DNA of 64,000 nucleotides, taken from positions 1 to 64,000 of the forward strand of contig JALEJI010000011.1 in assembly GCA_022769825.1 (NCBI GenBank). The letters are read 5' to 3'. This document shows positions 9,682 through 19,236 of this stretch, piece after piece. Position 1 is the first letter of the stretch, and every line of letters starts with the position of its first letter. This DNA comes from Prevotella sp. (GTDB lineage: Bacteria > Bacteroidota > Bacteroidia > Bacteroidales > Bacteroidaceae). Both the position numbers and the translations under genes were made by a program. The notes under the pieces were generated by a model. That model saw only the letters and a list, made by a program, of their open reading frames with translations. It was not told the DNA's origin and searched no databases.

Positions 9682-11400
9682 ATGCAAATAACCGACATCA
9701 TAACCAGCATTTCTTTCATCTTGATGGCCATAGCCGTAACCGTCCTTGCAGTGCTAAGGATTCTGGGCTTGAGAAAGGCCATGGGGACGACGTGTCAAGG
9801 CGACATCAAGGCCATGATAAAACGGGCCTTGAAGCAACTTAATGTCAACGCGGAATGGACAAGCGACAAGGACGTGCACACATTACGCTTCGCATATCAA
9901 GGGGGCCACTTCAGCATAGACATAAGGAAAGGCCAGGATTTTGCCACGCTGAGCTATCTCTATTTCTACAACGCCGGCATGGACAGCATAGAGAACGTGC
10001 GCGCCGTGTGCAACCTGTGCAACCTCAACGCCGACAATTGCCGCATAGTCTACACCGTGGACAGCAAGGAGAGCAGCGTGGACGTGCATTACATAAGCGA
10101 CATTCACGCCACGCGAGAAGACATAGGACAAACGTTGCAACTTGCCATGGGCGAGGCCTTCCGCTGGCAAAACACTTTCTCGAAGAAACTTGATGACATA
10201 GGCAAGGACCGGAAAGGCGACAAAGAGAAAAAGGTGGCCGAAATGAACAGCGAGATTGAGCTGATGCGCGAGCAAGAAATGACCCACCAAGCCGAAGGGT
10301 CGGAATGGCACGAGTCGGCAAGCCAGCCTTTCAGCCTGAAGCACGTGATAGCCACCACCTTGGGGCTAAACGCCATAGTGCCCATCGGACTGACGATTAC
10401 CGAGAACGAGACGGCCAAGACCATCTCCGACACCAATGACATATTGGGCATGAACGTTCACGCCATGCTCATCGACGACGGCAAGTTCAAATGCAAGTCG
10501 GCGTTTGCCAAGCTCGACTTTTACGACCCTCGCGACCTGTCACAGGAAAGGCACCTGATGATGGACCTTGAGGCCGACGGACAGACCAAGGACACGCTCT
10601 ACTATCGCGTCACGCTGTCGGTGTCGCCGACGTCACGGAACAGCGATACCGACATCAACTCATGGCAGCGACAGAAGAAGATGACGAGCGTGCTGCTCGG
10701 CTACGACCTCACGCCCTCGGAGGACCGGCTGGCGCATTTCAACTACGTATGGAAAGAGGCCATGAGCAAGGCCAAGAACGGCGACGAGGCAAACATGACC
10801 GAGGAGGAGAAGACGCTCGCCAACATGCAGAGCGCGCACATAGCCAAGAACTTCCACATGGGCAAGCACCTGTATGCCCAAAGGCGTTTCCACGAGGCAT
10901 TGGGCCACCTGACCGACGCCTACCACGAGCTGGAAGACAAGTGGGCACAGGGCGACCGAGGCTGCCACGACTCATTATGGGAGACAGCGTATCTCGTGGC
11001 ATGCTGCCACATGGCCCTCGGACAATATGAGATGGCATGCTTCTACATACAGGCCACCGCGCCTTTCGACATAGGCAAGTTCACCAAGGTGTATGTCAAC
11101 TGCCTGGTCAACAACAAGGACTTCAGGGCCCTCGACGCCATAAACATATTGCTCGACGAGCTGGACCATCTACAAGGAAACGACTTCATCGGGGATGATG
11201 ATGACGACGACGAACAATACGAACCAAGCAACACGCAACTCGACAGCTTCATCAGTTTCGTAAGGCGGCGCAAGGCTTACCTGCTCGTGAGCCTCGGCAG
11301 ATACGACGAGGCGAAAACCATACTCACGGCGATGCTAAAGGAGCCCGAGAACAGCGACTTCGCCCTCAACGAACTGGCATATATACAGAAAAACAAATGA
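9682..11400 (+). CDS. Uncharacterised membrane-anchored protein with C-terminal TPR-like region
   Basis: N-terminal TM (IITSISFILMAIAVTVLAVLRIL), YbjN-like region (RFAYQGGHFSIDIRKGQDFATLSYLYFYN), then TPR-like HMGKHLYAQRRFHEALGHLTDAYHELEDK and LLVSLGRYDEAKTILTAMLKEPENSDFALNELAYIQ. Confidence 0.6.
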   Translation: MQITDIITSISFILMAIAVTVLAVLRILGLRKAMGTTCQGDIKAMIKRALKQLNVNAEWTSDKDVHTLRFAYQGGHFSIDIRKGQDFATLSYLYFYNAGMDSIENVRAVCNLCNLNADNCRIVYTVDSKESSVDVHYISDIHATREDIGQTLQLAMGEAFRWQNTFSKKLDDIGKDRKGDKEKKVAEMNSEIELMREQEMTHQAEGSEWHESASQPFSLKHVIATTLGLNAIVPIGLTITENETAKTISDTNDILGMNVHAMLIDDGKFKCKSAFAKLDFYDPRDLSQERHLMMDLEADGQTKDTLYYRVTLSVSPTSRNSDTDINSWQRQKKMTSVLLGYDLTPSEDRLAHFNYVWKEAMSKAKNGDEANMTEEEKTLANMQSAHIAKNFHMGKHLYAQRRFHEALGHLTDAYHELEDKWAQGDRGCHDSLWETAYLVACCHMALGQYEMACFYIQATAPFDIGKFTKVYVNCLVNNKDFRALDAINILLDELDHLQGNDFIGDDDDDDEQYEPSNTQLDSFISFVRRRKAYLLVSLGRYDEAKTILTAMLKEPENSDFALNELAYIQKNK

Positions 11401-11430
11401 CATTATAAATCAACATAACAACATAAAGAA

Positions 11431-11760
11431 ATGTACTACATAGAAAAATCGTTTGAGGTATCAGCCTGCCACCACCTCATTCTCGACCACGGCAGCAAAT
11501 GCGAGAACATACACGGCCACAACTGGCAAATCACCGTCTACTGCAAGGCCGAAGAGCTCGACAACAACGGCATGGTGATCGACTTCACGCTCATAAAGCA
11601 GAAAATACACGGTCGCCTCGACCACCAAGACCTGAACAAGGTGCTCAGCTTCAACCCCACGGCAGAGAACATAGCCAAGTGGATTGTCGACGAGATACCA
11701 CATTGCTACAAGGCGAAGGTGGCAGAGACGGCAAGCAACGTGGCCATTTACGAGAAATAG
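11431..11760 (+). CDS. queD: 6-carboxytetrahydropterin synthase QueD
   Basis: FEVSACHHLILDHGSKCENIHGHNWQITVYCKAEELDNNGMVIDFTLIK; zinc-binding His residues and LDHQDLN motif. Confidence 0.93.
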   Translation: MYYIEKSFEVSACHHLILDHGSKCENIHGHNWQITVYCKAEELDNNGMVIDFTLIKQKIHGRLDHQDLNKVLSFNPTAENIAKWIVDEIPHCYKAKVAETASNVAIYEK

Positions 11761-11763
11761 AAG

Positions 11764-12351
11764 ATGGAGAGGAATTATCGCGTCAACGACATCTTCTATT
11801 CGCTGCAGGGCGAGGGCCACAACACCGGACGCGCCGCCGTGTTCGTGAGGTTCAGCGGCTGCAACCTGAAATGCCCGTTTTGCGACACCGATTTCTCAAG
11901 GTTCGAGAGCATGACCGCCAAGGAGATAACCAGGCGGATGACAGCCCTCTGCCCCGAATCGGAAGTCAAGCCCATGGTGGTGCTGACCGGCGGAGAGCCA
12001 ACCCTGCAGGTTGACTCCGACCTTATCGACGCCATCCACGAGGCGGGATTCGGCATGGTTGCCATGGAGAGCAACGGCACCAACGAGCCCCCGGCCAACC
12101 TCGACTGGCTGACCGTGTCGCCCAAGGAGCGTGTCAGCGTGAGACATTGCGATGAGCTGAAGGTGTTGTTCGATGGCAAGAACGAGCCTTGCGATCATGG
12201 CGTGAGCGCCAGCTTCATGTATCTGCAACCGCTCGACAGCGGCAAGGAGACCGAGAACGCCTATATCATGAAGAACTGCGTGGAATACATCACCAAGCAC
12301 CCACAGTGGAGGCTCAGCCTTCAGACCCACAAGCTGATAGGCATAAAATAA
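11764..12351 (+). CDS. queE: 7-carboxy-7-deazaguanine synthase QueE (radical SAM)
   Basis: IFYSLQGEGHNTGRAAVFVRFSGCNLKCPFCDTDF (CxxxCxxC-type cluster) and VVLTGGEPTLQ. Confidence 0.94.
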   Translation: MERNYRVNDIFYSLQGEGHNTGRAAVFVRFSGCNLKCPFCDTDFSRFESMTAKEITRRMTALCPESEVKPMVVLTGGEPTLQVDSDLIDAIHEAGFGMVAMESNGTNEPPANLDWLTVSPKERVSVRHCDELKVLFDGKNEPCDHGVSASFMYLQPLDSGKETENAYIMKNCVEYITKHPQWRLSLQTHKLIGIK

Positions 12352-12365
12352 AAGACCGTGGCACA

Positions 12366-13799
12366 ATGGGAGGAATGGATTACATCTATTGGGCTTTCTA
12401 CGCCGCCTATGTAGCGGTAGACATCGTGGTGATGTTGAAGGTCGTGATGGACAACCGGCAACCTTCAAAGACCATGGCATGGCTCCTCGTGCTTTGGGCG
12501 GTGCCTTTCGTGGGCATACTGCTCTATTTCTTCTTCGGGCAAAACACGCGCAAGGAGAGGCTCATCTCCGAGAGGTCGCTCAGCCAGCTCACCAAGCGGT
12601 CGATGTTTGAGTATATCGAGCAGAAAGACCTCCGCCTGCCGGAAGCCCACCGACCGCTGATGATGCTCTTCAAGAACCAGAGCATGGCGTTGCCCTTCAA
12701 GGACAACGAGGTGACGATATACACGTCGGGCTACGAGTTCTTCCCCAGCCTGCTGCGTGAGATAAGCCAGGCGAAGAAGCACATACACATAGACATCTAC
12801 ATCTTCGAGGACGACGAACTGGGCAACCTCGTTGCCGACGCCTTGATAGACAGGGCCGAGCACGGCGTGGAGGTGCGGGTGGTCTACGACGACGTGGGAT
12901 GCCTGAACGTGAAAAACGCCTTCTACGAGCGCATGCGCAACGCCGGCATCGACATCCACCCTTTCATGCCAGTGAAGTTCCCCATGTTCACGTCGAAGGC
13001 CAACTATCGCAACCACCGAAAGATTATCGTCATAGACGGACGGGTGGGTTTCGTGGGCGGCATGAACATAGCCACGCGATACGTCAAAGGCACGGGTACG
13101 CAACCTTGGCGCGACACGGCCATGCGAGTGACCGGCGGAGCGGTCTACGGATTGCAACGCGCCTTTCTCATGGACTGGTATTTCGTGGACCGCACGCTCA
13201 TCACCAGCAAAGCCTACTACCCCCCACTCGACCCATCGGTCAGCAACAACTGCCTCGCCCAGGTGGTGACAAGCAGCCCCATAACCCATTGGCCCGACAT
13301 CATGCAAGGTTATGTGCGCGTATTGCTTGAGGCGAAGCGGTATGTCTACATGGAGACCCCTTACTTCCTGCCCACGGAGCCCGTGCTATTCGCCATGCGC
13401 ACCGCGGCCCTCGCGGGCGTCGACGTGAGGCTTATCGTGCCCATGCACAGCGACTCAAGAATCGTGGAATGGGCAAGCACAAGCTATATACACGAAGTGG
13501 CAGAGGCCGGCGTGAAGGTCTATTTCTACCAGGCGGGATTCAACCACTCAAAGTTTCTCGTCAGCGACGACAGCGTCTGCACGTGCGGAAGCACAAACGT
13601 TGACTTCCGTAGCTTTGAGCACGATTTCGAGGCCAACGTCTTCTTCTTCGACGAGGGCGTGGCCTTGCGCATGAAGAAAATATTTCTCGACGACCAAGCC
13701 TTCAGCCCTACCTTCGACGAGATATCCGCGCATGTGCGCTTCTCGTTCAGGAAAAGGCTTTGGACAAGCATAATAAGGCTTTTGAGTCCGCTCTTGTGA
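12366..13799 (+). CDS. cls: Cardiolipin synthase (two PLD domains)
   Basis: Two HKD-type motifs: NHRKIIVIDGRVGFVGGMNI and NHSKFLVSDDSVCTCGSTNVDFRSF; two N-terminal TM segments. Confidence 0.94.
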   Translation: MGGMDYIYWAFYAAYVAVDIVVMLKVVMDNRQPSKTMAWLLVLWAVPFVGILLYFFFGQNTRKERLISERSLSQLTKRSMFEYIEQKDLRLPEAHRPLMMLFKNQSMALPFKDNEVTIYTSGYEFFPSLLREISQAKKHIHIDIYIFEDDELGNLVADALIDRAEHGVEVRVVYDDVGCLNVKNAFYERMRNAGIDIHPFMPVKFPMFTSKANYRNHRKIIVIDGRVGFVGGMNIATRYVKGTGTQPWRDTAMRVTGGAVYGLQRAFLMDWYFVDRTLITSKAYYPPLDPSVSNNCLAQVVTSSPITHWPDIMQGYVRVLLEAKRYVYMETPYFLPTEPVLFAMRTAALAGVDVRLIVPMHSDSRIVEWASTSYIHEVAEAGVKVYFYQAGFNHSKFLVSDDSVCTCGSTNVDFRSFEHDFEANVFFFDEGVALRMKKIFLDDQAFSPTFDEISAHVRFSFRKRLWTSIIRLLSPLL

Positions 13800-13855
13800 T
13801 TTTTTTCGTAACTTTGCACCAAAGCTCTTCTTCCTACAAATAGAGAAAAACAGAA

Positions 13856-14335
13856 ATGAGATTGAAAGTGAACAACACGTATTGTCTCGGCGGATGCGTC
13901 CTCATCTTAGTCTTGCTTTGCCTTATAAGCATCGGCTCGCCAATGTATTTTGAGAAGCAGAAGGCGAGACGGGAAAGCGCGGTGAAAGAAAGGCTGATGA
14001 CCATTCGCGCCGCCGAGGAGAAATACAGGGCAAGGCATGGCGTCTACGCCGCGAGCTTCAAGGAGCTGGCGCGGTGCGGACTTCTCGCCGACTCGCTCGC
14101 CGACGTGCCTGGCGTGGAAGGCCAGCGGTTCTCGCTCACGGCCACCACGCTTCCGGGAAAAAGCGGGAATGCCATACCCGTGATGGAGTGTGGCGCCACA
14201 TACAAGCAGTATCTGGACGGGCTCGACAAGGCAAGCGTGGACGAGCTGACGCAGGAAGCCAACGCCAACGGAAGATTCCCCGGACTGAAAATAGGCGACA
14301 CGGAGACGCCAAACGACAACGTGGGCAACTGGTAA
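13856..14335 (+). CDS. Hypothetical protein, single N-terminal TM, pilin-like layout
   Basis: CVLILVLLCLISIGSPMYFEKQKARRESAVKERLMTIRAAEEKYRARHGVYAASFKELA; family not recognised. Confidence 0.5.
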   Translation: MRLKVNNTYCLGGCVLILVLLCLISIGSPMYFEKQKARRESAVKERLMTIRAAEEKYRARHGVYAASFKELARCGLLADSLADVPGVEGQRFSLTATTLPGKSGNAIPVMECGATYKQYLDGLDKASVDELTQEANANGRFPGLKIGDTETPNDNVGNW

Positions 14336-14360
14336 GGGCCACCACCGTCACGATTACAAC

Positions 14361-15164
14361 ATGAATACCGAAAAGACCATGCAAAACAGAATGACATTAA
14401 GGGTGGCGGCTGGCTCGCTCGCCTTCGCTCTTCCAAAGGACACGGATCGCACCGAAGTGGACTTTTACAAATACGCCTCGAAAAACGGCATCTCTGCAGC
14501 CGCACAGCTCCGGGACGCCTTCAAGACCGTCGACTTGCTAAAAAACGCGACGACCGACAGGGCCAAGGTGATGGTCGACTCGCCGGTGCTCCTCATACCT
14601 CTCGACGAATACAACGACAACGACAAGGAGACACTCTATAAGCACTCGTTCCCGTCGACCGAGGGCTGCGCCATCATCGGCAACGTGCTGCCCGACTTGA
14701 ACGCCGTAGCCGTGTTCGCGCTGAACCGCGACCTGAAACTCGTGGTGGAAGACCATTACAGCGACACGAGATACATACATCTCATGCAACCCGTGTGGGA
14801 CTACCTGCACAGGAGGCATTTCCTTGGCAACAGGCGGAAACTGTATGTCTATTTCCACGACAACGAACTGGAGATGTTCAGCTTCGAGCGCAACCATTTC
14901 ATTTTCTACAACCGCTATCAAGCGCGCTCGGCCAAGGACGCCGTGTATTTCACGCTCTTCGTCTGGAAACAACTCGCCTTGGACCAGATGCACGACGAGC
15001 TGTTCCTGGGGGGCGAGATTCCCGACAAGGAGCAACTGCTCAGGGGGCTGCGCTCATATGTGCAGATGGTAGCGGTAATAAACTCGGCGGCAAGTTTCAG
15101 CAACGTGCCGCTGACGCAGGAAAAGGGCATTACGTTTGACATGATAACATCTTTACTCGCATGA
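14361..15164 (+). CDS. DUF3822 family protein
   Basis: Gene order immediately upstream of rsmD and pattern LLIPLDEYND...YIHLMQPVWDYLHRRHF...KLYVYFHDNELEMFSFERNHFIFYNRY. Confidence 0.7.
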   Translation: MNTEKTMQNRMTLRVAAGSLAFALPKDTDRTEVDFYKYASKNGISAAAQLRDAFKTVDLLKNATTDRAKVMVDSPVLLIPLDEYNDNDKETLYKHSFPSTEGCAIIGNVLPDLNAVAVFALNRDLKLVVEDHYSDTRYIHLMQPVWDYLHRRHFLGNRRKLYVYFHDNELEMFSFERNHFIFYNRYQARSAKDAVYFTLFVWKQLALDQMHDELFLGGEIPDKEQLLRGLRSYVQMVAVINSAASFSNVPLTQEKGITFDMITSLLA

Positions 15165-15691
15165 GAATAATAACTGGTAAATATAAAGGGCGCCACTTCG
15201 ACATCCCGCGCACGTTCAAGGCAAGACCCACGACCGACTTCGCGAAGGAAAACATCTTCAACGTGCTAAACGGCTACGTCGACTTCGACGGCGCGTCGGC
15301 CTTGGACCTCTTCGCCGGCACGGGAAGCATATCGCTCGAGATGCTGTCGAGGGGATGCGCGCCGGTGATAAGCGTGGAGGGCGACAGGGACCATTCCGCC
15401 TTCATATCGCAATGCATGAAGAAGATTGGCACCACCGACAACATCTTGATACGCGGAAACGTCTTCAGGTTCCTGAAGAAATGCCACGAGACGTTCGACT
15501 TCATCTTCGCCGACCCACCTTACGCCCTCGACAACCTCGCCACCATACCAAGCCTCATATTCGAACATGAGCTATTGAAGCCAGACGGGGTCTTCGTGCT
15601 TGAGCATGGAAAAAACTACGACTTCTCCGAGGAGCCGCACTTCGTGGAGCACAGAAGTTATGGCAGCGTAAACTTCTCCTTGTTCAAATGA
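15161..15691 (+). CDS. rsmD: 16S rRNA (guanine(966)-N(2))-methyltransferase RsmD
   Basis: MRIITGKYKGRHFDIP, ALDLFAGTGSISLEMLSRG, DFIFADPPYAL. Confidence 0.95.
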   Translation: MRIITGKYKGRHFDIPRTFKARPTTDFAKENIFNVLNGYVDFDGASALDLFAGTGSISLEMLSRGCAPVISVEGDRDHSAFISQCMKKIGTTDNILIRGNVFRFLKKCHETFDFIFADPPYALDNLATIPSLIFEHELLKPDGVFVLEHGKNYDFSEEPHFVEHRSYGSVNFSLFK

Positions 15692-17124
15692 AGACCTACG
15701 AGCTCGTTGAGCGCATAATCTGCAACTTCGGCTTTTCTCCCACTCAAGACCAATACGACGCCCTCACCGTCTTCTCGCGCTTTCTCGCCGACCGAAGGCA
15801 AGAGGCCGTCATGGTGATGAGAGGCTCTGCCGGCACGGGCAAGACCTCGCTCGCGGCCGCCATCGTGTACACCCTCCACTCACTCGGCCAGCGCCTCGTG
15901 CTCATGGCCCCCACAGGGCGCGCCGCCAAAGTGTTCTCGCTCAGCAGCGGCATGCAGGCCTCGACCATCCACCGCGCCATCTACAGGGAAAAGACGTTCA
16001 CGGGCATTGGTGGCAGTTTCGACCTCAACTTCAACGTGCACAGAAACACCTTGTTCGTGGTCGACGAGGCTTCCATGATAGGCAACGGCAGTGCCGGGGA
16101 AAGCGGATTCGGCTCGGGCAGCGTGCTCTACGACCTCATGCGCTTTGTTTACAATGGCAACAATTGCCGGCTCATGCTCATAGGCGACAAGGCGCAGCTG
16201 CCGCCCGTGGGCGAGGAAGAGGCTCCCGCGCTGTCGCCGCAAGAGCTCGAGAGCTATGGACTGACCGTATACCAATGCGACCTCGACGAGGTGCTCAGGC
16301 AAGGGCACGACTCTGGCATATTGTTCAACGCCACAATGATAAGGCGCATGATAACCCATAGCGAGATGACACGGCTGCCGAAAATACACGTGGACGGCTT
16401 CAGCGACATCACGGTCATGCCGGGCAACGAGTTGATAGAAAGCCTCGCGTCAAGCTACAGCAAGATGGGCCTCGACGAGACCATCGTGATAACACGATCC
16501 AACAAGAGGGCCAACATATATAATAATGGTATAAGAAACAGCATACTCGACAGGGAGGAGGCCATATGCCCGGGCGACATGCTGATGGTGGTAAGAAACA
16601 AGTATATCCCCAACGGGGACTTGAAAGACGGCAAAGAGGCGAAAGAGACATTCGTGGCCAACGGCGACCGGTGCGTCGTGCGCCGGGTGCGCAACTTCAT
16701 CGAGCTTTACGGCTTCCACTTCGCCGACGCCACGCTGCAATTCCCCGATTTCAACAACCAAGAGCTTGACACCACGATTATCCTCGACACCCTCACAAGC
16801 GAGGCGCCAGCGCTGACAAGGGAACAAAGCGAGACGCTGTTCAACGCCGTGATGGAGGATTACGCCGACATACCCATAAAGGCAGACCGCATGAAGGCAT
16901 TGAGGAAAGACAAGTATTTCAATGCCATACAGGTGAAATTCGCCTACGCCGTCACGTGCCACAAGGCGCAAGGCGGACAATGGCAGCACGTTTATCTCGA
17001 CCAAGGCTACATGACCGACGACATGCTCACCCCCGACTATATCCACTGGCTCTACACCGCCTTTACACGGGCAAAGGAAAAGTTGTTTCTCGTGAATTGG
17101 CCAAAGACACAAATAGATTCTTGA
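15688..17124 (+). CDS. RecD-like ATP-dependent DNA helicase
   Basis: Walker A MRGSAGTGKTSLAAAIV, VVDEASMI, LIGDKAQLPPVGEE, C-terminal VTCHKAQGGQWQHVYLD. Confidence 0.92.
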   Translation: MKTYELVERIICNFGFSPTQDQYDALTVFSRFLADRRQEAVMVMRGSAGTGKTSLAAAIVYTLHSLGQRLVLMAPTGRAAKVFSLSSGMQASTIHRAIYREKTFTGIGGSFDLNFNVHRNTLFVVDEASMIGNGSAGESGFGSGSVLYDLMRFVYNGNNCRLMLIGDKAQLPPVGEEEAPALSPQELESYGLTVYQCDLDEVLRQGHDSGILFNATMIRRMITHSEMTRLPKIHVDGFSDITVMPGNELIESLASSYSKMGLDETIVITRSNKRANIYNNGIRNSILDREEAICPGDMLMVVRNKYIPNGDLKDGKEAKETFVANGDRCVVRRVRNFIELYGFHFADATLQFPDFNNQELDTTIILDTLTSEAPALTREQSETLFNAVMEDYADIPIKADRMKALRKDKYFNAIQVKFAYAVTCHKAQGGQWQHVYLDQGYMTDDMLTPDYIHWLYTAFTRAKEKLFLVNWPKTQIDS

Positions 17125-17289
17125 AGAGACCGTTTGCCGCTCTCGCGATGCACAGAATGATACGTATTGTGCAAAAAACGGCTGTTTTCGTATTATTTCT
17201 TTGGCAGGGAGGCAAAATTATTGTAATTTTGTCCCGATATTTCATACGTAACTTCAAGAAGATTACATAATTATATATTTTAAGAATAC

Positions 17290-18174
17290 ATGAAATTAAA
17301 CATTGTAGTGCTTGCCAAGCAAGTACCCGACACGCGTAATGTGGGTAAAGACGCAATGACAGCGGAAGGCACAGTGAACCGTGCCGCCCTTCCTGCCATC
17401 TTTAACCCCGAAGACCTCAACGCGTTGGAACAGGCCCTTCGCCTTAAAGATTTGGATCCAGAGAACGTACACGTCGGTGTAGTGACGATGGGCCCTCCCC
17501 GCGCCGGAGAGATCCTGCGCGAGAGCCTCTATCGTGGTGCCGACGAGGGCTGGCTCCTCACCGACCGCAAGAGCGCTGGTGCCGATACTCTCGCCACTGC
17601 CTATTTCCTCTCAAAGGCCATTGAGAAAATAGACAAGGACGTGTTCCACGTTGACCTTGTCATTGGTGGCCGTCAGGCTATCGACGGCGACACGGCACAG
17701 GTGGGCCCGCAGGTAGCGCAGAAGCTCGGCCTCAACCAAGTGACTTACGCCGAGGAGATAAAAGAGGTGAAAGACGGCAAGGCTACAATAGTGCGCCATA
17801 TCGATGGCGGCGTGGAGACCGTCGTGGCTCCGCTGCCAGTGATGGTAACCGTAAACGGAACAGCCGCGCCAGCACGTCCATGCAACGCCAAGCTCGTGAT
17901 GAAATACAAATACGCCTCTTGCCCGATGGAGCGCAAGGGCGACGAGCCTTGGGCCTCACTCTACGAGACACGCCCCTACCTCACGCTCGGCCAGTGGAGC
18001 ATCGCCGACTGCGGCGCCGATTACGACCAGTGTGGCTTGGCAGGCTCGCCCACGAAGGTGAAAGCCGTGAAGAACATCGTCTTCCAGGCGAAGGAGAGCA
18101 AGAGGCTCACCGCTTCCGACGAGGACGTGGAGGGACTCGTAAAAGAACTGTTAGACGAGAGCATAATTGGATAA
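17290..18174 (+). CDS. etfB: Electron transfer flavoprotein subunit beta
   Basis: MKLNIVVLAKQVPDTRNV...; followed by etfA and acyl-CoA dehydrogenase. Confidence 0.95.
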   Translation: MKLNIVVLAKQVPDTRNVGKDAMTAEGTVNRAALPAIFNPEDLNALEQALRLKDLDPENVHVGVVTMGPPRAGEILRESLYRGADEGWLLTDRKSAGADTLATAYFLSKAIEKIDKDVFHVDLVIGGRQAIDGDTAQVGPQVAQKLGLNQVTYAEEIKEVKDGKATIVRHIDGGVETVVAPLPVMVTVNGTAAPARPCNAKLVMKYKYASCPMERKGDEPWASLYETRPYLTLGQWSIADCGADYDQCGLAGSPTKVKAVKNIVFQAKESKRLTASDEDVEGLVKELLDESIIG

Positions 18175-18186
18175 GTAGTTAAGACA

Positions 18187-19209
18187 ATGAATAACGTATT
18201 TGTATATTGCGAGATAGAAGGCACTACCGTACAGGAGGTGTCACAAGAACTGCTCACCAAGGGCCGCAAGCTCGCCGACACTCTCGGCGTGGAGCTCAAT
18301 GCCATTGTGGCAGGCACAGGCATCAAGGGTAAGGTGGAAGACCAGATTCTTCCTTATGGCGTGGACAAGCTTTTCGTCTTCGACGGCGAGGGCCTCTTCC
18401 CTTACACTTCAGCACCCCACACCGACATCGTGGTCAACCTCTTCAAGGAGGAGCAGCCGCAAATCGCCCTCATGGGAGCGACAGTCATTGGCCGTGACCT
18501 TGGCCCAAGGGTGTCGTCATCACTGACTTCTGGTCTTACCGCCGACTGCACACAGCTGGAGATTGGCGAATACGACGACAAGAAATCGGGCAAGCATTAC
18601 GACAGCCTGCTCTACCAGATTCGTCCCGCCTTCGGTGGCAACATCGTGGCTACCATCGTAAACCCGGAGCATCGCCCACAGATGGCTACGGTGCGCTCAG
18701 GCGTCATGCAGAAAGCTCTCTATCAGGGCAAGGCAAAGGGCGAGGTCGTCTATCCAGACCCGAAGAAGTATGTCAACCCATTGTCATACGCCGTGCAGGT
18801 AATCGACCGCCATGTAGAGGCTGCCAAGAACAACCTCAAGAGCGCTCCTATCGTCGTGGCAGGTGGCTATGGCGTAGGTTCAAAGGAAGGCTTCGACATG
18901 CTGTTCCAGCTTGCCAAGGAGCTTCACGGTGAGGTCGGCGCAAGCCGCGCAGCCGTGGACGCAGGATGGGTAGACCACGACAGGCAGGTGGGCCAGACAG
19001 GCGTGACGGTGCATCCAAAGGTGTATATCGCTTGCGGCATCAGCGGTCAGATTCAGCATATCGCCGGTATGCAGGACTCAGGCATCATCATATCTGTCAA
19101 TAGCGACCCGGACGCTCCTATCAACCAGATTGCCGACTACATCATCACCGGCACGGTGGAGGAAGTCGTTCCGAAACTCATCAAATATTACAAGCAGAAT
19201 AATAAGTAA
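18187..19209 (+). CDS. etfA: Electron transfer flavoprotein subunit alpha
   Basis: C-terminal FAD-binding region: GASRAAVDAGWVDHDRQVGQTGVTVHPKVYIACGISGQIQHIAGMQDSGIIISVNSDPDAPI. Confidence 0.96.
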   Translation: MNNVFVYCEIEGTTVQEVSQELLTKGRKLADTLGVELNAIVAGTGIKGKVEDQILPYGVDKLFVFDGEGLFPYTSAPHTDIVVNLFKEEQPQIALMGATVIGRDLGPRVSSSLTSGLTADCTQLEIGEYDDKKSGKHYDSLLYQIRPAFGGNIVATIVNPEHRPQMATVRSGVMQKALYQGKAKGEVVYPDPKKYVNPLSYAVQVIDRHVEAAKNNLKSAPIVVAGGYGVGSKEGFDMLFQLAKELHGEVGASRAAVDAGWVDHDRQVGQTGVTVHPKVYIACGISGQIQHIAGMQDSGIIISVNSDPDAPINQIADYIITGTVEEVVPKLIKYYKQNNK

Positions 19210-19236
19210 TTCTTTTATTCTCCAAAATATACAACA

